A DNA stretch of 64,000 bases from Pseudomonas lalucatii (GCF_018398425.1 NZ_JADPMV010000001.1:2046001-2110000); one strand, 5' to 3'. Counted from the first letter of the stretch, positions 47,331 through 58,756 are shown. Translations and numbers: made by a program. Notes: generated from the letters alone by a model not told the origin.

Positions 47331-48209
47331 ATGCCCTGGCTGCAAGTCCGTCTCGCCATCACCCCGGAACAGGCGCAGACCTACGAGGATGCCCTGCTCG
47401 AAGTCGGCGCCGTGTCGGTCACCTTCATGGACGCCGAGGACCAGCCGATCTTCGAGCCGGACCTGGGCACCACCCCGCTGTGGTCGCACACCCACCTGCT
47501 GGCGCTGTTCGAGGCCGACACCGCCGCCGACGCGGTGTTCGCCCACCTGCGCCTGCTGACCGGCGCCGAACTGCCGGAGCACCAGGCCGAGGTCATCGCC
47601 GACCAGGACTGGGAGCGCAGCTGGATGGACGGCTTCCAGCCGATGCGCTTCGGCCGCCGCCTGTGGATAGTGCCGAGCTGGCATGCCGCCCCCGAGCCGG
47701 ACGCGGTCAACCTGCTGCTCGACCCCGGCCTGGCCTTCGGCACCGGCACCCACCCGACCACCGCGCTGTGCCTGGAATGGCTGGACGCCCAGGACCTCGC
47801 CGGCTGCAACCTGATCGATTTCGGCTGCGGCTCGGGCATCCTGGCCATCGCCGCCCTGCTCCTCGGCGCGCGCCAGGCCGTCGGCACCGACATCGACCCG
47901 CAGGCCCTGGAAGCGTCGCGCGACAACGCCGGACGCAACGGCATCGACCCGACACGCTTTCCCCTCTACCTGCCGGCCGACATGCCACAGCAGCAGGCCG
48001 AGGTGGTGGTGGCCAACATCCTCGCCGGCCCCCTGGTCGCCCTCGCCCCGCAGATCACCGGCCTGGTCAAGCCGGGCGGGCGCCTGGCGCTGTCCGGCAT
48101 CCTCGCCGAGCAGGCCGAGGAGGTCCGCGCCGCCTACAAGGACGCCTTCGACCTCGACCCGACCGCGAGCAAGGACGGCTGGGTGCGTATCAGCGGCGTG
48201 CGCCGCTGA
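47331..48209 (+). CDS. prmA: Ribosomal protein L11 methyltransferase
   Basis: The 292-residue protein has the PrmA N-terminal L11-recognition domain ([20 protein letters not shown]) and a C-terminal SAM-dependent methyltransferase domain with [38 protein letters not shown] and [13 protein letters not shown]. It trimethylates ribosomal protein L11. The position after accC matches P. aeruginosa. The next gene starts 82 bp downstream in the same direction. Confidence 0.96.
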   Translation: MPWLQVRLAITPEQAQTYEDALLEVGAVSVTFMDAEDQPIFEPDLGTTPLWSHTHLLALFEADTAADAVFAHLRLLTGAELPEHQAEVIADQDWERSWMDGFQPMRFGRRLWIVPSWHAAPEPDAVNLLLDPGLAFGTGTHPTTALCLEWLDAQDLAGCNLIDFGCGSGILAIAALLLGARQAVGTDIDPQALEASRDNAGRNGIDPTRFPLYLPADMPQQQAEVVVANILAGPLVALAPQITGLVKPGGRLALSGILAEQAEEVRAAYKDAFDLDPTASKDGWVRISGVRR

Positions 48210-48291
48210 TGGGCCGGCCTGCAGCTTTGCCGGGCAGTTGCGTTAGACTGATTGCCCCGCCTCACCCGATCGCAGGCCGCCGGATCGCCGC

Positions 48292-49596
48292 ATGACCGAG
48301 AGTTTCGTCACCCAGTGCCCCCATTGCCGCACCAGTTTCCGGGTCAACCAGGCACAACTGGGTGCCGCCCATGGTGCGGTCCGCTGCGGGGCCTGCCTGC
48401 ACGTGTTCAATGCCGCCCAGCAGCTGCGCGACCAGGGTCATGTGCTGCCCGTCGCGGCGCCGGCCAAGACACCGTCCGCCGCCCCGGCGCAGCCGACGCA
48501 AACATCCGCGCCAGCGAGCGCACCGCCCCCCTCGACCGGCGCCACGGGCAAGGGCCCCGGCGACGATACCCTGTGGATTCATGACGACCTCGATCTCGAC
48601 GGCCTCGACCTCGACGAGGAACTGGCCAAGCTGGAGGAGCAGGAGCGTCAACTGTCCCAGCAGTTCAGCGCCCTCGAGCAGTCGCCCGGCTACGCCGAGA
48701 CCTTCCGCCCGCCGAACGCCGGCGAACCCGCCGCGGACGACGAGCAGTGGGCCGAGGCGCTGCTGCGCGACGAACCGGCCAAGGCGCCCCTGAGCCTGAC
48801 GCCGAAGGAGGCCGAGGCAACGCCGCCGCAGCCGCGCACTGCGCCACCGGAACCTGCGGCCCGGCCCGCCGCCGAAGCGGCGCCACAGCGCCAGTCGCAC
48901 CGCGAGGCGGACGCCGTCGACTCGCGCGAGGCCCTGCCGCTCGAGGACGAGCTGCGCCTGAGCACGGCGCGCGACGAGCCCGACCCGGAACTGGACACGC
49001 CCTTCGCCGCGACCGCCGAAAAGGGCGGTCGCAGCGAACCCGGGCTGCGCGACGAGCACCTGTTCGAACTGGACGACGAGCCCCTGCAGCTGGACTGGCA
49101 GCCGCCGCGCAAGCCCTGGGCGCGCTGGCTCGGCTGGGGCCTGCTCAACCTGGTCGCCGCCGCCGTCCTGGCCGGCCAGTACCTGAACTACCACTTCGAG
49201 GAACTGGCGCGCCAGGACCAGTACCGCCCCTGGTTCGAACAGCTGTGCCCGAGCCTCGGCTGCGTGCTGCCGTCGAAGGTCGACATCGCGCAGATCAAGA
49301 GCAGCAACCTGGTGGTGCGCAGCCACCCGGAGTTCAGCGGCGCCCTGGTGGTCGACGCGATTCTCTACAATCGCGCCCCCTTCACCCAACCCTTCCCGCT
49401 GCTGGAAATGCGCTTCGCCGACATCAACGGCCAGCTGCTCGCCAGCCGCCGCTTCAAGCCCAGCGAATACCTCGCCGGCGAGCTCGCCGGCCAGGCCGAG
49501 ATGCCACCGCAGACCCCGATCCACGTGTCCCTGGACATCCTCGACCCGGGCACCCAGGCGGTGAACTACAGCCTCAGCTTCCACTCCCCGGAGTGA
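48292..49596 (+). CDS. Zinc-ribbon and DUF3426 domain membrane protein
   Basis: The 434-residue protein begins with an MJ0042-type zinc ribbon (CPHCRTSFRVNQAQLG..HGAVRCGAC, four cysteines). A long acidic, Pro/Ala-rich disordered region follows (about 60-265), then one TM helix (about 280-298) and a periplasmic DUF3426 domain with CPSLGCVLPSKVD. The layout is common to proteins near prmA and dusB in Pseudomonas. Function is unknown; the zinc ribbon is cytoplasmic and the C-terminal domain periplasmic by prediction. Confidence 0.88.
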   Translation: MTESFVTQCPHCRTSFRVNQAQLGAAHGAVRCGACLHVFNAAQQLRDQGHVLPVAAPAKTPSAAPAQPTQTSAPASAPPPSTGATGKGPGDDTLWIHDDLDLDGLDLDEELAKLEEQERQLSQQFSALEQSPGYAETFRPPNAGEPAADDEQWAEALLRDEPAKAPLSLTPKEAEATPPQPRTAPPEPAARPAAEAAPQRQSHREADAVDSREALPLEDELRLSTARDEPDPELDTPFAATAEKGGRSEPGLRDEHLFELDDEPLQLDWQPPRKPWARWLGWGLLNLVAAAVLAGQYLNYHFEELARQDQYRPWFEQLCPSLGCVLPSKVDIAQIKSSNLVVRSHPEFSGALVVDAILYNRAPFTQPFPLLEMRFADINGQLLASRRFKPSEYLAGELAGQAEMPPQTPIHVSLDILDPGTQAVNYSLSFHSPE

Positions 49597-49684
49597 GCCC
49601 CAGGCGACGCCGCGCGCGGGCGTCGCCGCCAACCTAACCCCTGGCGATAAGGCCGCAGCTGTTCAGAATTTGTTCAAAACAGCC

Positions 49685-49713
49685 TTTATCCGGTCACCCA
49701 GAGCGGGTATTAT
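49685..49713 (+). promoter_or_regulatory. Candidate sigma-70 promoter of dusB-fis
   Basis: TTTATC (49685-49690), a 17-bp spacer and TATTAT (49708-49713) lie 64 bp before the dusB ATG in an AT-rich stretch. The -35 match is weak. Expression of fis in enteric bacteria starts from a promoter before dusB, and the same layout here makes the site plausible. Confidence 0.4.
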
Positions 49714-49776
49714 TCCCAGCCTTTTTCGCACTCTCCTATTGGTCTCAACAGCACGTCTCTTGAGCAGGGAAGCCCC

Positions 49777-50775
49777 ATGTCGGCGTTATGCATCGGCCCC
49801 TACAGATTGCCCAATCCGCTGATTCTCGCGCCCATGGCCGGAGTCACCGACCGTCCCTTTCGCCAGCTGTGCCGGCGCCTGGGTGCAGGCCTGGTCGTCT
49901 CGGAAATGGTCACCAGCGACGTACGCCTGTGGAGCAGCCGCAAATCCAGCCTGCGCCTGCCCCACGCCGGCGACCCGGAGCCGCGCTCGGTGCAGATCGC
50001 CGGCGGCGACCCGCAGATGCTCGCCGAGGCGGCCCGGCGCAACGTCGAGCTGGGCGCGCAGATCATCGACATCAACATGGGCTGCCCGGCCAAGAAGGTC
50101 TGCAACAAGGCCGCCGGCTCCGCCCTGCTGAAGGATGAGGCGCTGGTCCGCGAGATCCTCCACGCGGTGGTCGCCGCGGTGGACGTGCCGGTGACCCTGA
50201 AGATCCGCACCGGCTGGGACCGGCAGAACAGGAACGGCATCGAGGTGGCGAAGATCGCCGAACAGGCCGGGATCAAGGCGCTGGCCGTGCACGGCCGCAC
50301 CCGCGCCGACCTCTACACCGGCAACGCCGAGTACGACACCATCGCCGCGATCAAGCAGGCGGTGTCGATACCGGTGTTCGCCAACGGCGACATCGATTCG
50401 CCGGAAAAGGCCAAGGCGGTGCTCGCCGCCACCGGCGCCGACGCCCTGCTGATCGGCCGCGCGGCCCAGGGCCGGCCGTGGATTTTCCGCGAGATAGAGC
50501 ATTACCTGCGCACCGGCGAGAAGCTGGCGGCGCCGGGCCTGCTGGAACAGGAACGCATTCTGCTCGAGCACCTGGCCGCGCTGCATGCCTTCTATGGCGA
50601 GGTGATGGGCGTACGCATCGCCCGCAAGCATGTCGGCTGGTATCTCGCAACCCTGCCGGGCGCCAGGGAGTTTCGCGCCCAATTCAACCGTCTGGACAGT
50701 ACGGACGCGCAGTGCGCCGAGATCCGCCAGTTCTTCGGCGACCGGCAAAACGATGGAGAAGGGGTGGCCGCATGA
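49777..50775 (+). CDS. dusB: tRNA-dihydrouridine synthase B
   Basis: This 332-residue FMN enzyme reduces uridine at tRNA position 17. Conserved features are [20 protein letters not shown], the active-site cysteine in [31 protein letters not shown] and [12 protein letters not shown]. The gene overlaps fis by 4 bp (ATGA), the dusB-fis operon found throughout gammaproteobacteria. In these operons dusB translation is thought to promote fis expression. Confidence 0.96.
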   Translation: MSALCIGPYRLPNPLILAPMAGVTDRPFRQLCRRLGAGLVVSEMVTSDVRLWSSRKSSLRLPHAGDPEPRSVQIAGGDPQMLAEAARRNVELGAQIIDINMGCPAKKVCNKAAGSALLKDEALVREILHAVVAAVDVPVTLKIRTGWDRQNRNGIEVAKIAEQAGIKALAVHGRTRADLYTGNAEYDTIAAIKQAVSIPVFANGDIDSPEKAKAVLAATGADALLIGRAAQGRPWIFREIEHYLRTGEKLAAPGLLEQERILLEHLAALHAFYGEVMGVRIARKHVGWYLATLPGAREFRAQFNRLDSTDAQCAEIRQFFGDRQNDGEGVAA

Positions 50776-51092
50776 CGTTGATGACCGAGAATCTAGTGAG
50801 TGGAATTGCACCCGTGAGTGACAACAGCAGTTTGAAACAACACCTCACCACGCCGAGTGAAGAGGGCCAGACCCTGCGCGGCAGTGTCGAGAAAGCGCTG
50901 CACAACTATTTCGCCCACCTGGAGGGCGCGGATGTCACCGACGTCTACAACCTGGTGCTCACCGAGGTGGAGGCGCCGCTGCTGGAGACCGTGATGAACT
51001 ACGTCAAGGGCAACCAGACCAAGGCCTCCGAGCTGCTCGGCCTGAACCGCGGCACCCTGCGCAAGAAACTCAAGCAGTACGACCTGCTCTGA
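50772..51092 (+). CDS. fis: DNA-binding protein Fis
   Basis: The 106-residue protein has the Fis C-terminal helix-turn-helix ([21 protein letters not shown]) and the preceding dimerisation helices ([17 protein letters not shown]). I choose the ATG at 50772 that overlaps the dusB stop; this start matches the P. aeruginosa protein from memory. Fis bends DNA and adjusts transcription of rRNA and many other genes with growth phase. A strong hairpin follows at 51106. Confidence 0.96.
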   Translation: MTLMTENLVSGIAPVSDNSSLKQHLTTPSEEGQTLRGSVEKALHNYFAHLEGADVTDVYNLVLTEVEAPLLETVMNYVKGNQTKASELLGLNRGTLRKKLKQYDLL

Positions 51093-51105
51093 CCCCCACT
51101 CCCCC

Positions 51106-51136
51106 GAAGCGGGCGGCCACAAGCGCCGCCCGCTTC
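51106..51136 (+). terminator. Hairpin after fis
   Basis: GAAGCGGGCGGC and GCCGCCCGCTTC form a perfect 12-bp stem with a 7-nt loop, 13 bp after the fis stop and 30 bp before purH. There is no T tract, so it may attenuate rather than stop transcription into purH. Confidence 0.65.
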
Positions 51137-51166
51137 GCTGATATCCCTGCTCTGATGGACTCTGAA

Positions 51167-52774
<1,608 letters not shown>

Positions 52775-52809
52775 AGTCGGCCGCACTCGGACAGGCATCT
52801 GCGGCGTTG

Positions 52810-52867
52810 CCTGGCACTCCCTCAATGCTCATTGCCATTAGGCAACTCCGCTTGAGGAAGCGCCAGG
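52810..52867 (-). repeat. Copy 2 of the dispersed intergenic element, with nested inverted repeats
   Basis: The stretch folds as nested arms: CCTGGC/GCCAGG outside, CCTCAA/TTGAGG in the middle and TTGCC-ATTA-GGCAA inside. On the minus strand its core reads GCGGAGTT...CAATGAGCATT, like the element at 10264-10303. It lies between purH and purD. Confidence 0.5.
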
Positions 52868-52910
52868 CGCCTTGCATTTACCCGCCCGATCGCGACCTCC
52901 CTATTTGTAG

Positions 52911-52936
52911 GGTGGATAACGCTTTGCTTATCCACC
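52911..52936. repeat. GTAGGGTGGATAA-type intergenic hairpin repeat
   Basis: GGTGGATAA and TTATCCACC form a perfect 9-bp stem around CGCTTTGC, preceded by TTGTAG. Sequences of this GTAGGGTGGATAA...TTATCCACC type occur many times between genes in several Pseudomonas genomes as I recall. It lies 38 bp upstream of the purD start. Confidence 0.6.
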
Positions 52937-52973
52937 AATCGGGCCGCAGGCCCGCCTCCTTGAGGAGAGAGAC

Positions 52974-54263
52974 ATGAACGTATTGATCATCGGCAGCGGC
53001 GGCCGCGAACACGCCCTGGCCTGGAAGGTCGCCCAGGACCCGCGCGTCGCCAAGGTGTTCGTCGCCCCGGGCAACGCCGGCACCGCCCTCGAGGCCAAGT
53101 GCGAGAACGTCGCCATCGACGTGCTGGCCCTGGAGCAGCTGGCCGACTTCGCCGAAAAGAACGTGCAGCTGACCATAGTCGGCCCCGAGGCGCCGCTGGT
53201 TAAAGGCGTGGTCGACCTGTTCCGCGCCCGCGGCCTGGACATCTTCGGCCCCAGCGCCGGCGCCGCCCAGCTGGAGGGTTCCAAGGCCTTCACCAAGGAC
53301 TTCCTCGCCCGCCACGCCATCCCCACCGCGGCCTACCAGAACTTCACCGAGGTCGAACCGGCCCTGACCTACCTGCAAAAGGTCGGCGCGCCGATCGTGA
53401 TCAAGGCCGACGGCCTGGCCGCAGGCAAGGGCGTGATCATCGCCATGACCCTGGAAGAGGCCGAAGCCGCGGTACGCGACATGCTGTCCGGCAACGCCTT
53501 CGGCGACGCCGGTGCCCGCGTGGTGATCGAGGAGTTCCTCGACGGCGAGGAGGCCAGCTTCATCGTCATGGTCGACGGCGAGCACGTGCTGCCGATGGCC
53601 ACCAGCCAGGATCACAAGCGCGTCGGCGACGGCGACAGCGGCCCCAACACCGGCGGCATGGGCGCCTACTCGCCGGCGCCGGTGGTCACCGCCGCGGTGC
53701 ACCAGCGGGTGATGGCCGAGGTGATACTGCCGACCGTGCGCGGCATGGCCGCCGAGGGCAACGTCTACACCGGCTTCCTCTATGCCGGGCTGATGATCGA
53801 CAAGAGCGGCGCGCCCAAGGTCATCGAGTTCAACTGCCGCTTCGGCGACCCGGAGACCCAGCCGATCATGGTGCGCCTGGAGTCGAGCCTGGTGCTGCTG
53901 ATCGAGGCGGCCCTGGCCAAGGCCCTGGACAAGGTCGAGGCGACCTGGGATCCACGCCCCACGGTCGGCGTGGTGCTGGCTGCCGGCGGCTATCCGGGCG
54001 ACTACGCCAAGGGCGCGGTGATCGAAGGCCTGGACGAGGCCGCCAAGCTCGACGGCAAGGTGTTCCACGCCGGCACCGCGCTCAAGGATGGCCAGATCGT
54101 CACCGCCGGCGGCCGCGTGCTGTGCGCCACCGCCATCGGCCCGAGCGTGGCCGAGGCCCAGCAGCAGGCCTACCGCCTGGCCGATAAAATCCGCTGGAAC
54201 GGCATGTTCCACCGTAACGACATCGGCTACCGGGCCATCGCCCGCGAGCGTGGCGAAGACTGA
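52974..54263 (+). CDS. purD: Phosphoribosylamine-glycine ligase
   Basis: The 429-residue ATP-grasp enzyme joins glycine to phosphoribosylamine, the second step of purine synthesis. It starts MNVLIIGSGGREHALAWKVA and has TIVGPEAPLVKGVVDLF, IKADGLAAGKGVIIA and [25 protein letters not shown] precedes the ATG. retS follows in the same direction with its own candidate promoter, as in P. aeruginosa. Confidence 0.97.
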   Translation: MNVLIIGSGGREHALAWKVAQDPRVAKVFVAPGNAGTALEAKCENVAIDVLALEQLADFAEKNVQLTIVGPEAPLVKGVVDLFRARGLDIFGPSAGAAQLEGSKAFTKDFLARHAIPTAAYQNFTEVEPALTYLQKVGAPIVIKADGLAAGKGVIIAMTLEEAEAAVRDMLSGNAFGDAGARVVIEEFLDGEEASFIVMVDGEHVLPMATSQDHKRVGDGDSGPNTGGMGAYSPAPVVTAAVHQRVMAEVILPTVRGMAAEGNVYTGFLYAGLMIDKSGAPKVIEFNCRFGDPETQPIMVRLESSLVLLIEAALAKALDKVEATWDPRPTVGVVLAAGGYPGDYAKGAVIEGLDEAAKLDGKVFHAGTALKDGQIVTAGGRVLCATAIGPSVAEAQQQAYRLADKIRWNGMFHRNDIGYRAIARERGED

Positions 54264-54301
54264 GGGGCGACCGCGAGCGAGGGCGGCCCCGCGGTCGCCC
54301 C
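54264..54301 (+). terminator. Hairpin after purD
   Basis: GGGGCGACCGC and GCGGTCGCCCC form a perfect 11-bp stem immediately after the purD stop codon. The following CCGACTTGTTTC has only a weak T tract. It separates purD from the retS promoter region. Confidence 0.6.
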
Positions 54302-54305
54302 CGAC

Positions 54306-54336
54306 TTGTTTCTCGCCTGCGCCGCTTGGCTATAAT
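54306..54336 (+). promoter_or_regulatory. Candidate retS promoter
   Basis: A perfect TATAAT (54331-54336) lies 31 bp before the GTG start of retS. TTGTTT (54306-54311) is a possible -35 with a rather long 19-bp spacer. Confidence 0.45.
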
Positions 54337-54366
54337 CCGTCCACTCATTACCGAAGGGAATTCACC

Positions 54367-57138
54367 GTGCGCCGGCTGAGGATTGCCACAGGATTGCTGA
54401 TCGCCTGGCTGCTGACGGCGCTGGGTACGGTGCCGGCTCAGGCCGCGGCGGGCTGGTCGGCGCTGAGCGACGACGGCGCGACCCTGCAGCTGGACGACAT
54501 CCGCGCCCCGCTGTACAGCTCGCGCTTCGCCCCGATCGAACTCGGCGAGCTCTACACGCCGGGCGGCGATGCCGCGCTGTGGCTGCATTACCGCCTGCCG
54601 GTCACGCAACAGGCGCAGATGCTGCGCATATTCGCACCTTACCTGTCCTATCTCGACCTCTACGTACTGCAGGGCGAGCGCCTGCTCGACCACACCCGCA
54701 CCGGCAGCAGCCTGCCCTTCTCCAGCCGCCCGCTGGCCAGTCGCGACTTCCTCCTGCCCCTGCCGCAAGCAGACGCCCCCCTGGATATCTACCTGCGCCT
54801 GGCCTCCGAGCACGCCCTGCGCCCGACCCTCAGCCTGCAAAGCGCCAGCGCCATGGCCGCCGACGACAGCCGGCCGCTCCTGCTCGGCCTGCTGCTCGGC
54901 GGCATGGGCATGCTGGTGCTCTACAACCTCGTGCGCTTCGCCTATGCCCGCGCCGCCAGCGGCCTGTGGCTGGCGGCGACCCAGGCCGGCGTGCTGCTGA
55001 CGGCGATCAGCGCGCTGGGCATCAGCACCCCCTGGCTGGGGGAGTGGCAGCCGTTGCAGCCGCGGATCGTCAACCTGTCGATGCTGGCGGCGATGTTCTG
55101 CGCCCTGGCCTTCACCGCCAGCTTCTTCCGCAAGGTCTGCGACTGTACGACCCTGACCCGTCTGCTGCTCGGCGAAATCGTCCTGATCGGCCTGGTCGGC
55201 GTGACCCTGCTGATCGCCAGCAACCTGCAGTTCAACCAGCTGGTCTACCTGCTGGCGGCGGTCTGCGGCCTGAGCATCCTGCTGGTGGCGCTGTATCACT
55301 GGCACCAGGGCTACCGGCCGGCGCGCATGTTCAGCGTGGCGCTACTGCTGTATTGCACGGCCTTTCTCGGCGCCCTGCCGATCCTGTTCGGCTACTGGGC
55401 GGTGCAGACCGACTGGATGGTCTACGGCCTGCTGGGCACGTGCGTGGTCAGCGGCTTCGTCCTCAGCATGGCCCTGAGCGAGCGGCAACGGCGCATCGTC
55501 CAGGACCAGTTCAGCACCAGCCGCGCCCTGGCCGCCAGCTCCGCCGAGCTGAAGGCCAAGGCCGAGTTCCTGGCCAAGATCAGCCACGAGATCCGCACCC
55601 CGATGAACGGCGTGCTGGGCATGACCGAGCTGCTGCTCGGCACGCCGCTGTCGGCCAAGCAGCGCGACTATGTGCAGACCATCCACAGCTCGGGCAACGA
55701 GCTGTTGACCCTGATCAACGAGATTCTCGACATCTCCAAGCTGGAGAGCGGGCAGATCGAACTGGACGACGTGCAGTTCGACCTCAACGCGCTGATCGAG
55801 GACTGCCTGGACATCTTCCGCGCCAAGGCCGAGCAGCAGCGCGTCGAACTGATCAGCTTCATGCAGCCGCAGGTGCCGCGGGTGATCAGCGGCGACCCCA
55901 CGCGCCTGCGCCAGACCCTGCTGAGCCTGCTGGACAATGCCTTCAAGCAGACCGTGGAGGGCGAGGTGCTGCTGGTGGTGGCGCTGGACAACGGTGGCGC
56001 CAAGCCGCGCCTGCGCATTGCCGTACAGGACAGCGGCCAACCGCTGCAGGCCAGCGAACGCGAGGCCCTTTTGCACGCTGAGCTGCACAGCAGGGACTTC
56101 CTCTCCGCGACCAAGCTCGGCGGCCGCCTGGGCCTGCTCATCGCCCGCCAGCTGGTGCATCTGATGGATGGCGAGTTCGGCATCCAGAGCGGCGGTAACC
56201 AGGGCTCGACCCTGTGGCTGACCCTGCCGCTGGAGGCCGAGCGCCTCGAGCACCCCACCGCCGACCTGGACGGCCCGCTGCAGGGCGCCCGCCTGCTGGT
56301 GGTCGACGACAACGACACCTGCCGCAAGGTGCTGATCCAGCAATGCAGCGCCTGGGGCCTGAGCGTCAGCGCCGTGCCCTCCGGCAAGGAGGCGCTGGCG
56401 CTGCTGCGCACCAAGGCGCACCTGCGCGAATACTTCGACGTGGTCCTGCTGGACCAGAACATGCCCGGCATGACCGGCATGCAGCTGGCGGCGAAGATCA
56501 AGGAAGACCCGAGCCTCAACCACGACATCCTGATCATCATGCTCACCGGGATCAGCAACGCGCCGAGCAAGATCGTCGCGCGCAACGCCGGGATCAAGCG
56601 CATCCTGGCCAAGCCGGTGGCCGGCTACACCCTCAAGGCCACCCTGGCCGACGAACTGGCCCAGCGCGGCAGCGGGGCGCCGCTGCACGCGCCGGCCGCA
56701 GTGCCCGCGCCGTTGAGCGTACCGAGCGACTTCCGCATCCTGGTCGCCGAGGACAACAGCATCTCGACCAAGGTGATCCGCGGCATGCTCGGCAAGCTCA
56801 ACCTGCAACCGGATACGGCGTGCAACGGCGAGGAAGCCCTCAACGCGATGAAGGCCCACCACTACGACCTGGTGCTGATGGACTGCGAGATGCCGGTGCT
56901 CGACGGTTTCTCCGCCACCGAGCAGTTGCGCGCCTGGGAGGCGGCCGAGCGGCGCGCCCACACGCCGGTGGTGGCCCTCACCGCGCATATCCTCAGCGAA
57001 CACAAGGAGCGCGCGCGCCAGGCCGGCATGGACGGGCACATGTCCAAGCCGGTGGAACTGTCGCAGCTGCGCGACCTGATCGAGTACTGGATCACCGAAC
57101 GCGAAGTTCGCCGCCAGGACGCCGCGCTGCCCTACTGA
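54367..57138 (+). CDS. retS: Hybrid sensor kinase RetS
   Basis: The GTG at 54367 follows GAAGGGAA and begins a signal peptide. The 923-residue protein has a periplasmic 7TMR-DISMED2 sugar-binding-like domain (about 30-160), seven TM helices (about 170-375), a HisKA domain with H407 (SHEIRTPMNG), an ATPase domain, and two receivers with D696 (LLDQNMPGM) and D839 (LMDCEMPVLDG). This order is that of P. aeruginosa RetS, which binds GacS and blocks its signalling, favouring acute-type behaviour over biofilm. The purH-purD-retS order also matches. Confidence 0.93.
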   Translation: MRRLRIATGLLIAWLLTALGTVPAQAAAGWSALSDDGATLQLDDIRAPLYSSRFAPIELGELYTPGGDAALWLHYRLPVTQQAQMLRIFAPYLSYLDLYVLQGERLLDHTRTGSSLPFSSRPLASRDFLLPLPQADAPLDIYLRLASEHALRPTLSLQSASAMAADDSRPLLLGLLLGGMGMLVLYNLVRFAYARAASGLWLAATQAGVLLTAISALGISTPWLGEWQPLQPRIVNLSMLAAMFCALAFTASFFRKVCDCTTLTRLLLGEIVLIGLVGVTLLIASNLQFNQLVYLLAAVCGLSILLVALYHWHQGYRPARMFSVALLLYCTAFLGALPILFGYWAVQTDWMVYGLLGTCVVSGFVLSMALSERQRRIVQDQFSTSRALAASSAELKAKAEFLAKISHEIRTPMNGVLGMTELLLGTPLSAKQRDYVQTIHSSGNELLTLINEILDISKLESGQIELDDVQFDLNALIEDCLDIFRAKAEQQRVELISFMQPQVPRVISGDPTRLRQTLLSLLDNAFKQTVEGEVLLVVALDNGGAKPRLRIAVQDSGQPLQASEREALLHAELHSRDFLSATKLGGRLGLLIARQLVHLMDGEFGIQSGGNQGSTLWLTLPLEAERLEHPTADLDGPLQGARLLVVDDNDTCRKVLIQQCSAWGLSVSAVPSGKEALALLRTKAHLREYFDVVLLDQNMPGMTGMQLAAKIKEDPSLNHDILIIMLTGISNAPSKIVARNAGIKRILAKPVAGYTLKATLADELAQRGSGAPLHAPAAVPAPLSVPSDFRILVAEDNSISTKVIRGMLGKLNLQPDTACNGEEALNAMKAHHYDLVLMDCEMPVLDGFSATEQLRAWEAAERRAHTPVVALTAHILSEHKERARQAGMDGHMSKPVELSQLRDLIEYWITEREVRRQDAALPY

Positions 57139-57159
57139 GCATCCGCGCACCGCGCCGTA

Positions 57160-58236
57160 TCAGGCGAAGCGCAGCGCATAGATCGGCGGCAGGTGGCCGG
57201 CCAGCGACTGCCAACTGTCGCCCTGATCCGGCGAGAACCACAGATGGCCGGTGGTCGAGCCCATGGCCAGGCATTGCCCGGCCTCGTCGATGGCCAGCGC
57301 GTGGCGGTAGATCAGGTCGAAGCACTGCGCCTGGGGCAAGCCGACGGCCAGTTGCTGGAAGCTGCCGCCGCCGTCGCGGGTGCGGGTCACCACCAGGCGC
57401 TGGCCCACCGGCACCCGACACTCGTCCTTGACCGCCGGCACGAACCAGGCGGTGTCCGCCTCATGCGGGTGCACGGCCACGGCGAAGCCGAAGGTCGAGG
57501 GCTCGACGCCCACTATCTCCTGCCAATGCCGGGCACCGTCGCGGGACAGGAAAATACCGTTGTGATGCTGCACCCAGAGGGTATCGGGCCGCGCCGCGCA
57601 GGCCTGCATGCGGTGCGGATCCTGGATTTCCGGCAGTTCTGCCTGCTCCGGCGGCATATAGGCCGCACGCATGCCCCGGGTGCGACAGCTCCAGCTGGCG
57701 CCGTCGTCCTCGCTGCACCAGACCCCGCCGCAGGACACCGCGACCTGCAACCGCGCGCCGTCGCGCGGGTCGACGCAGATCGAGTGGATGCCCGGCTGGT
57801 CATAGCCGCCGCCGAACCACCGGGCACGCTCCGGGCGCTGCCACAACGACTCGACCAGCTGCCAGGAATCGCCGCGGTCGTCGGAGCGGAACAGCGCCCC
57901 GGGGATGGTGCCGGCCCACAAGCGCCGCGGCCGGTCGAGGCCGCCGTGCTCCAGCGACCAGATCATCGCCACCGAGGGCCCCTGGCCGTCGGCGCTGGCG
58001 GCGAAGGCCGGCACGGCTATCTCCGTCCAGTTCTTGCCGGCATCCGCCGAGCGCCACAGCTTGGGCCCGAAATGCCCCAGGTGCAGGGCGGCGTACCAGT
58101 AGCCGTCGCGGCGATCGGCCAGCACCATGCTCACCGGCTCGCCGAGAAAATCCGTGCGGGCCAGGCGCCAGCCGGCGCCCTCCCGGGCGAAGACCAGCAG
58201 GCCCTTGCGCGTGGCCACCTGTAGCATATCCGCCAT
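57160..58236 (-). CDS. BNR/Asp-box repeat (sialidase-like beta-propeller) protein
   Basis: I choose the ATG at 58236 behind GAGGAGGTG. The 358-residue protein has repeated Asp-box type motifs (SADAGKNW, SDDRGDSW, SEDDGASW, SRDGARHW, SPDQGDSW) that form a beta-propeller. It has no signal peptide, so it is cytoplasmic. The catalytic Arg triad of true sialidases is not evident. It starts 16 bp after a MoaD/ThiS-like gene, and the two are probably cotranscribed. This pairing recurs in other bacteria as I recall, but its biochemical role is unknown. Confidence 0.85.
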   Translation of the reverse strand: MADMLQVATRKGLLVFAREGAGWRLARTDFLGEPVSMVLADRRDGYWYAALHLGHFGPKLWRSADAGKNWTEIAVPAFAASADGQGPSVAMIWSLEHGGLDRPRRLWAGTIPGALFRSDDRGDSWQLVESLWQRPERARWFGGGYDQPGIHSICVDPRDGARLQVAVSCGGVWCSEDDGASWSCRTRGMRAAYMPPEQAELPEIQDPHRMQACAARPDTLWVQHHNGIFLSRDGARHWQEIVGVEPSTFGFAVAVHPHEADTAWFVPAVKDECRVPVGQRLVVTRTRDGGGSFQQLAVGLPQAQCFDLIYRHALAIDEAGQCLAMGSTTGHLWFSPDQGDSWQSLAGHLPPIYALRFA

Positions 58237-58252
58237 CACCACCTCCTCAGCC

Positions 58253-58522
58253 TCAGCCACCGGACAGCGCCTGCACCACGTAGACCTCGCCGGTCTCCCC
58301 GACCCGGTCGCTCAGCCCCTGGCGGTCGGCGACCTGCTCGCCGTCGACGAAGATCGCCACATGCTGGCGCAGCCGTCCCTGGTCGTCCAACAGGTAGCTG
58401 CGCAGGCGCGGGTTGACCGCAAAGACCTCGGCCAGCACGGCGCCGACCGTGGCGCCGGGCACCTCGAGCGGCGCCACATCGAGGTGACGCTGCAGGTTGA
58501 AGGTGAAACTGATACGCGGCAT
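58253..58522 (-). CDS. MoaD/ThiS-family ubiquitin-like protein ending in Gly-Gly
   Basis: The start is the ATG at 58522 (MPRISFTFNLQRHLDVAP); the longer upstream frame is noncoding in style. The 89-residue protein has a beta-grasp fold pattern with VPGATVGAVLAEVFAVNP, HVAIFVDGEQVADRQGLSD and a C-terminus VVQALSGG. The terminal diglycine is the site of adenylation and thiocarboxylation in sulfur-carrier proteins. Genes for an activating E1-like enzyme are not nearby. Its partner is the BNR-repeat protein 16 bp downstream. It may be a sulfur donor or a protein modifier; neither is shown. Confidence 0.85.
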   Translation of the reverse strand: MPRISFTFNLQRHLDVAPLEVPGATVGAVLAEVFAVNPRLRSYLLDDQGRLRQHVAIFVDGEQVADRQGLSDRVGETGEVYVVQALSGG

Positions 58523-58756
58523 GTCGCCTTCCCGGCCCGGCCAGGCTCTCGCGGGTTGACGCCACAGGTATAGCCGAAAGCACGCCCGGGATCGGCCCCG
58601 GGCGCCGAACGGTTGGCCGGCGGCGGCGCGCAAAGTCGCCCGCGGCACTGGCGATCGCTCCGCCAATCCGGGATCATTCTGGCCCCGGCCACCTGCCCTC
58701 TGCGCCCCGGCCGGCTGCTACATTCAGCCCACCTGTCCCGAGAGACGAGATCGCCG

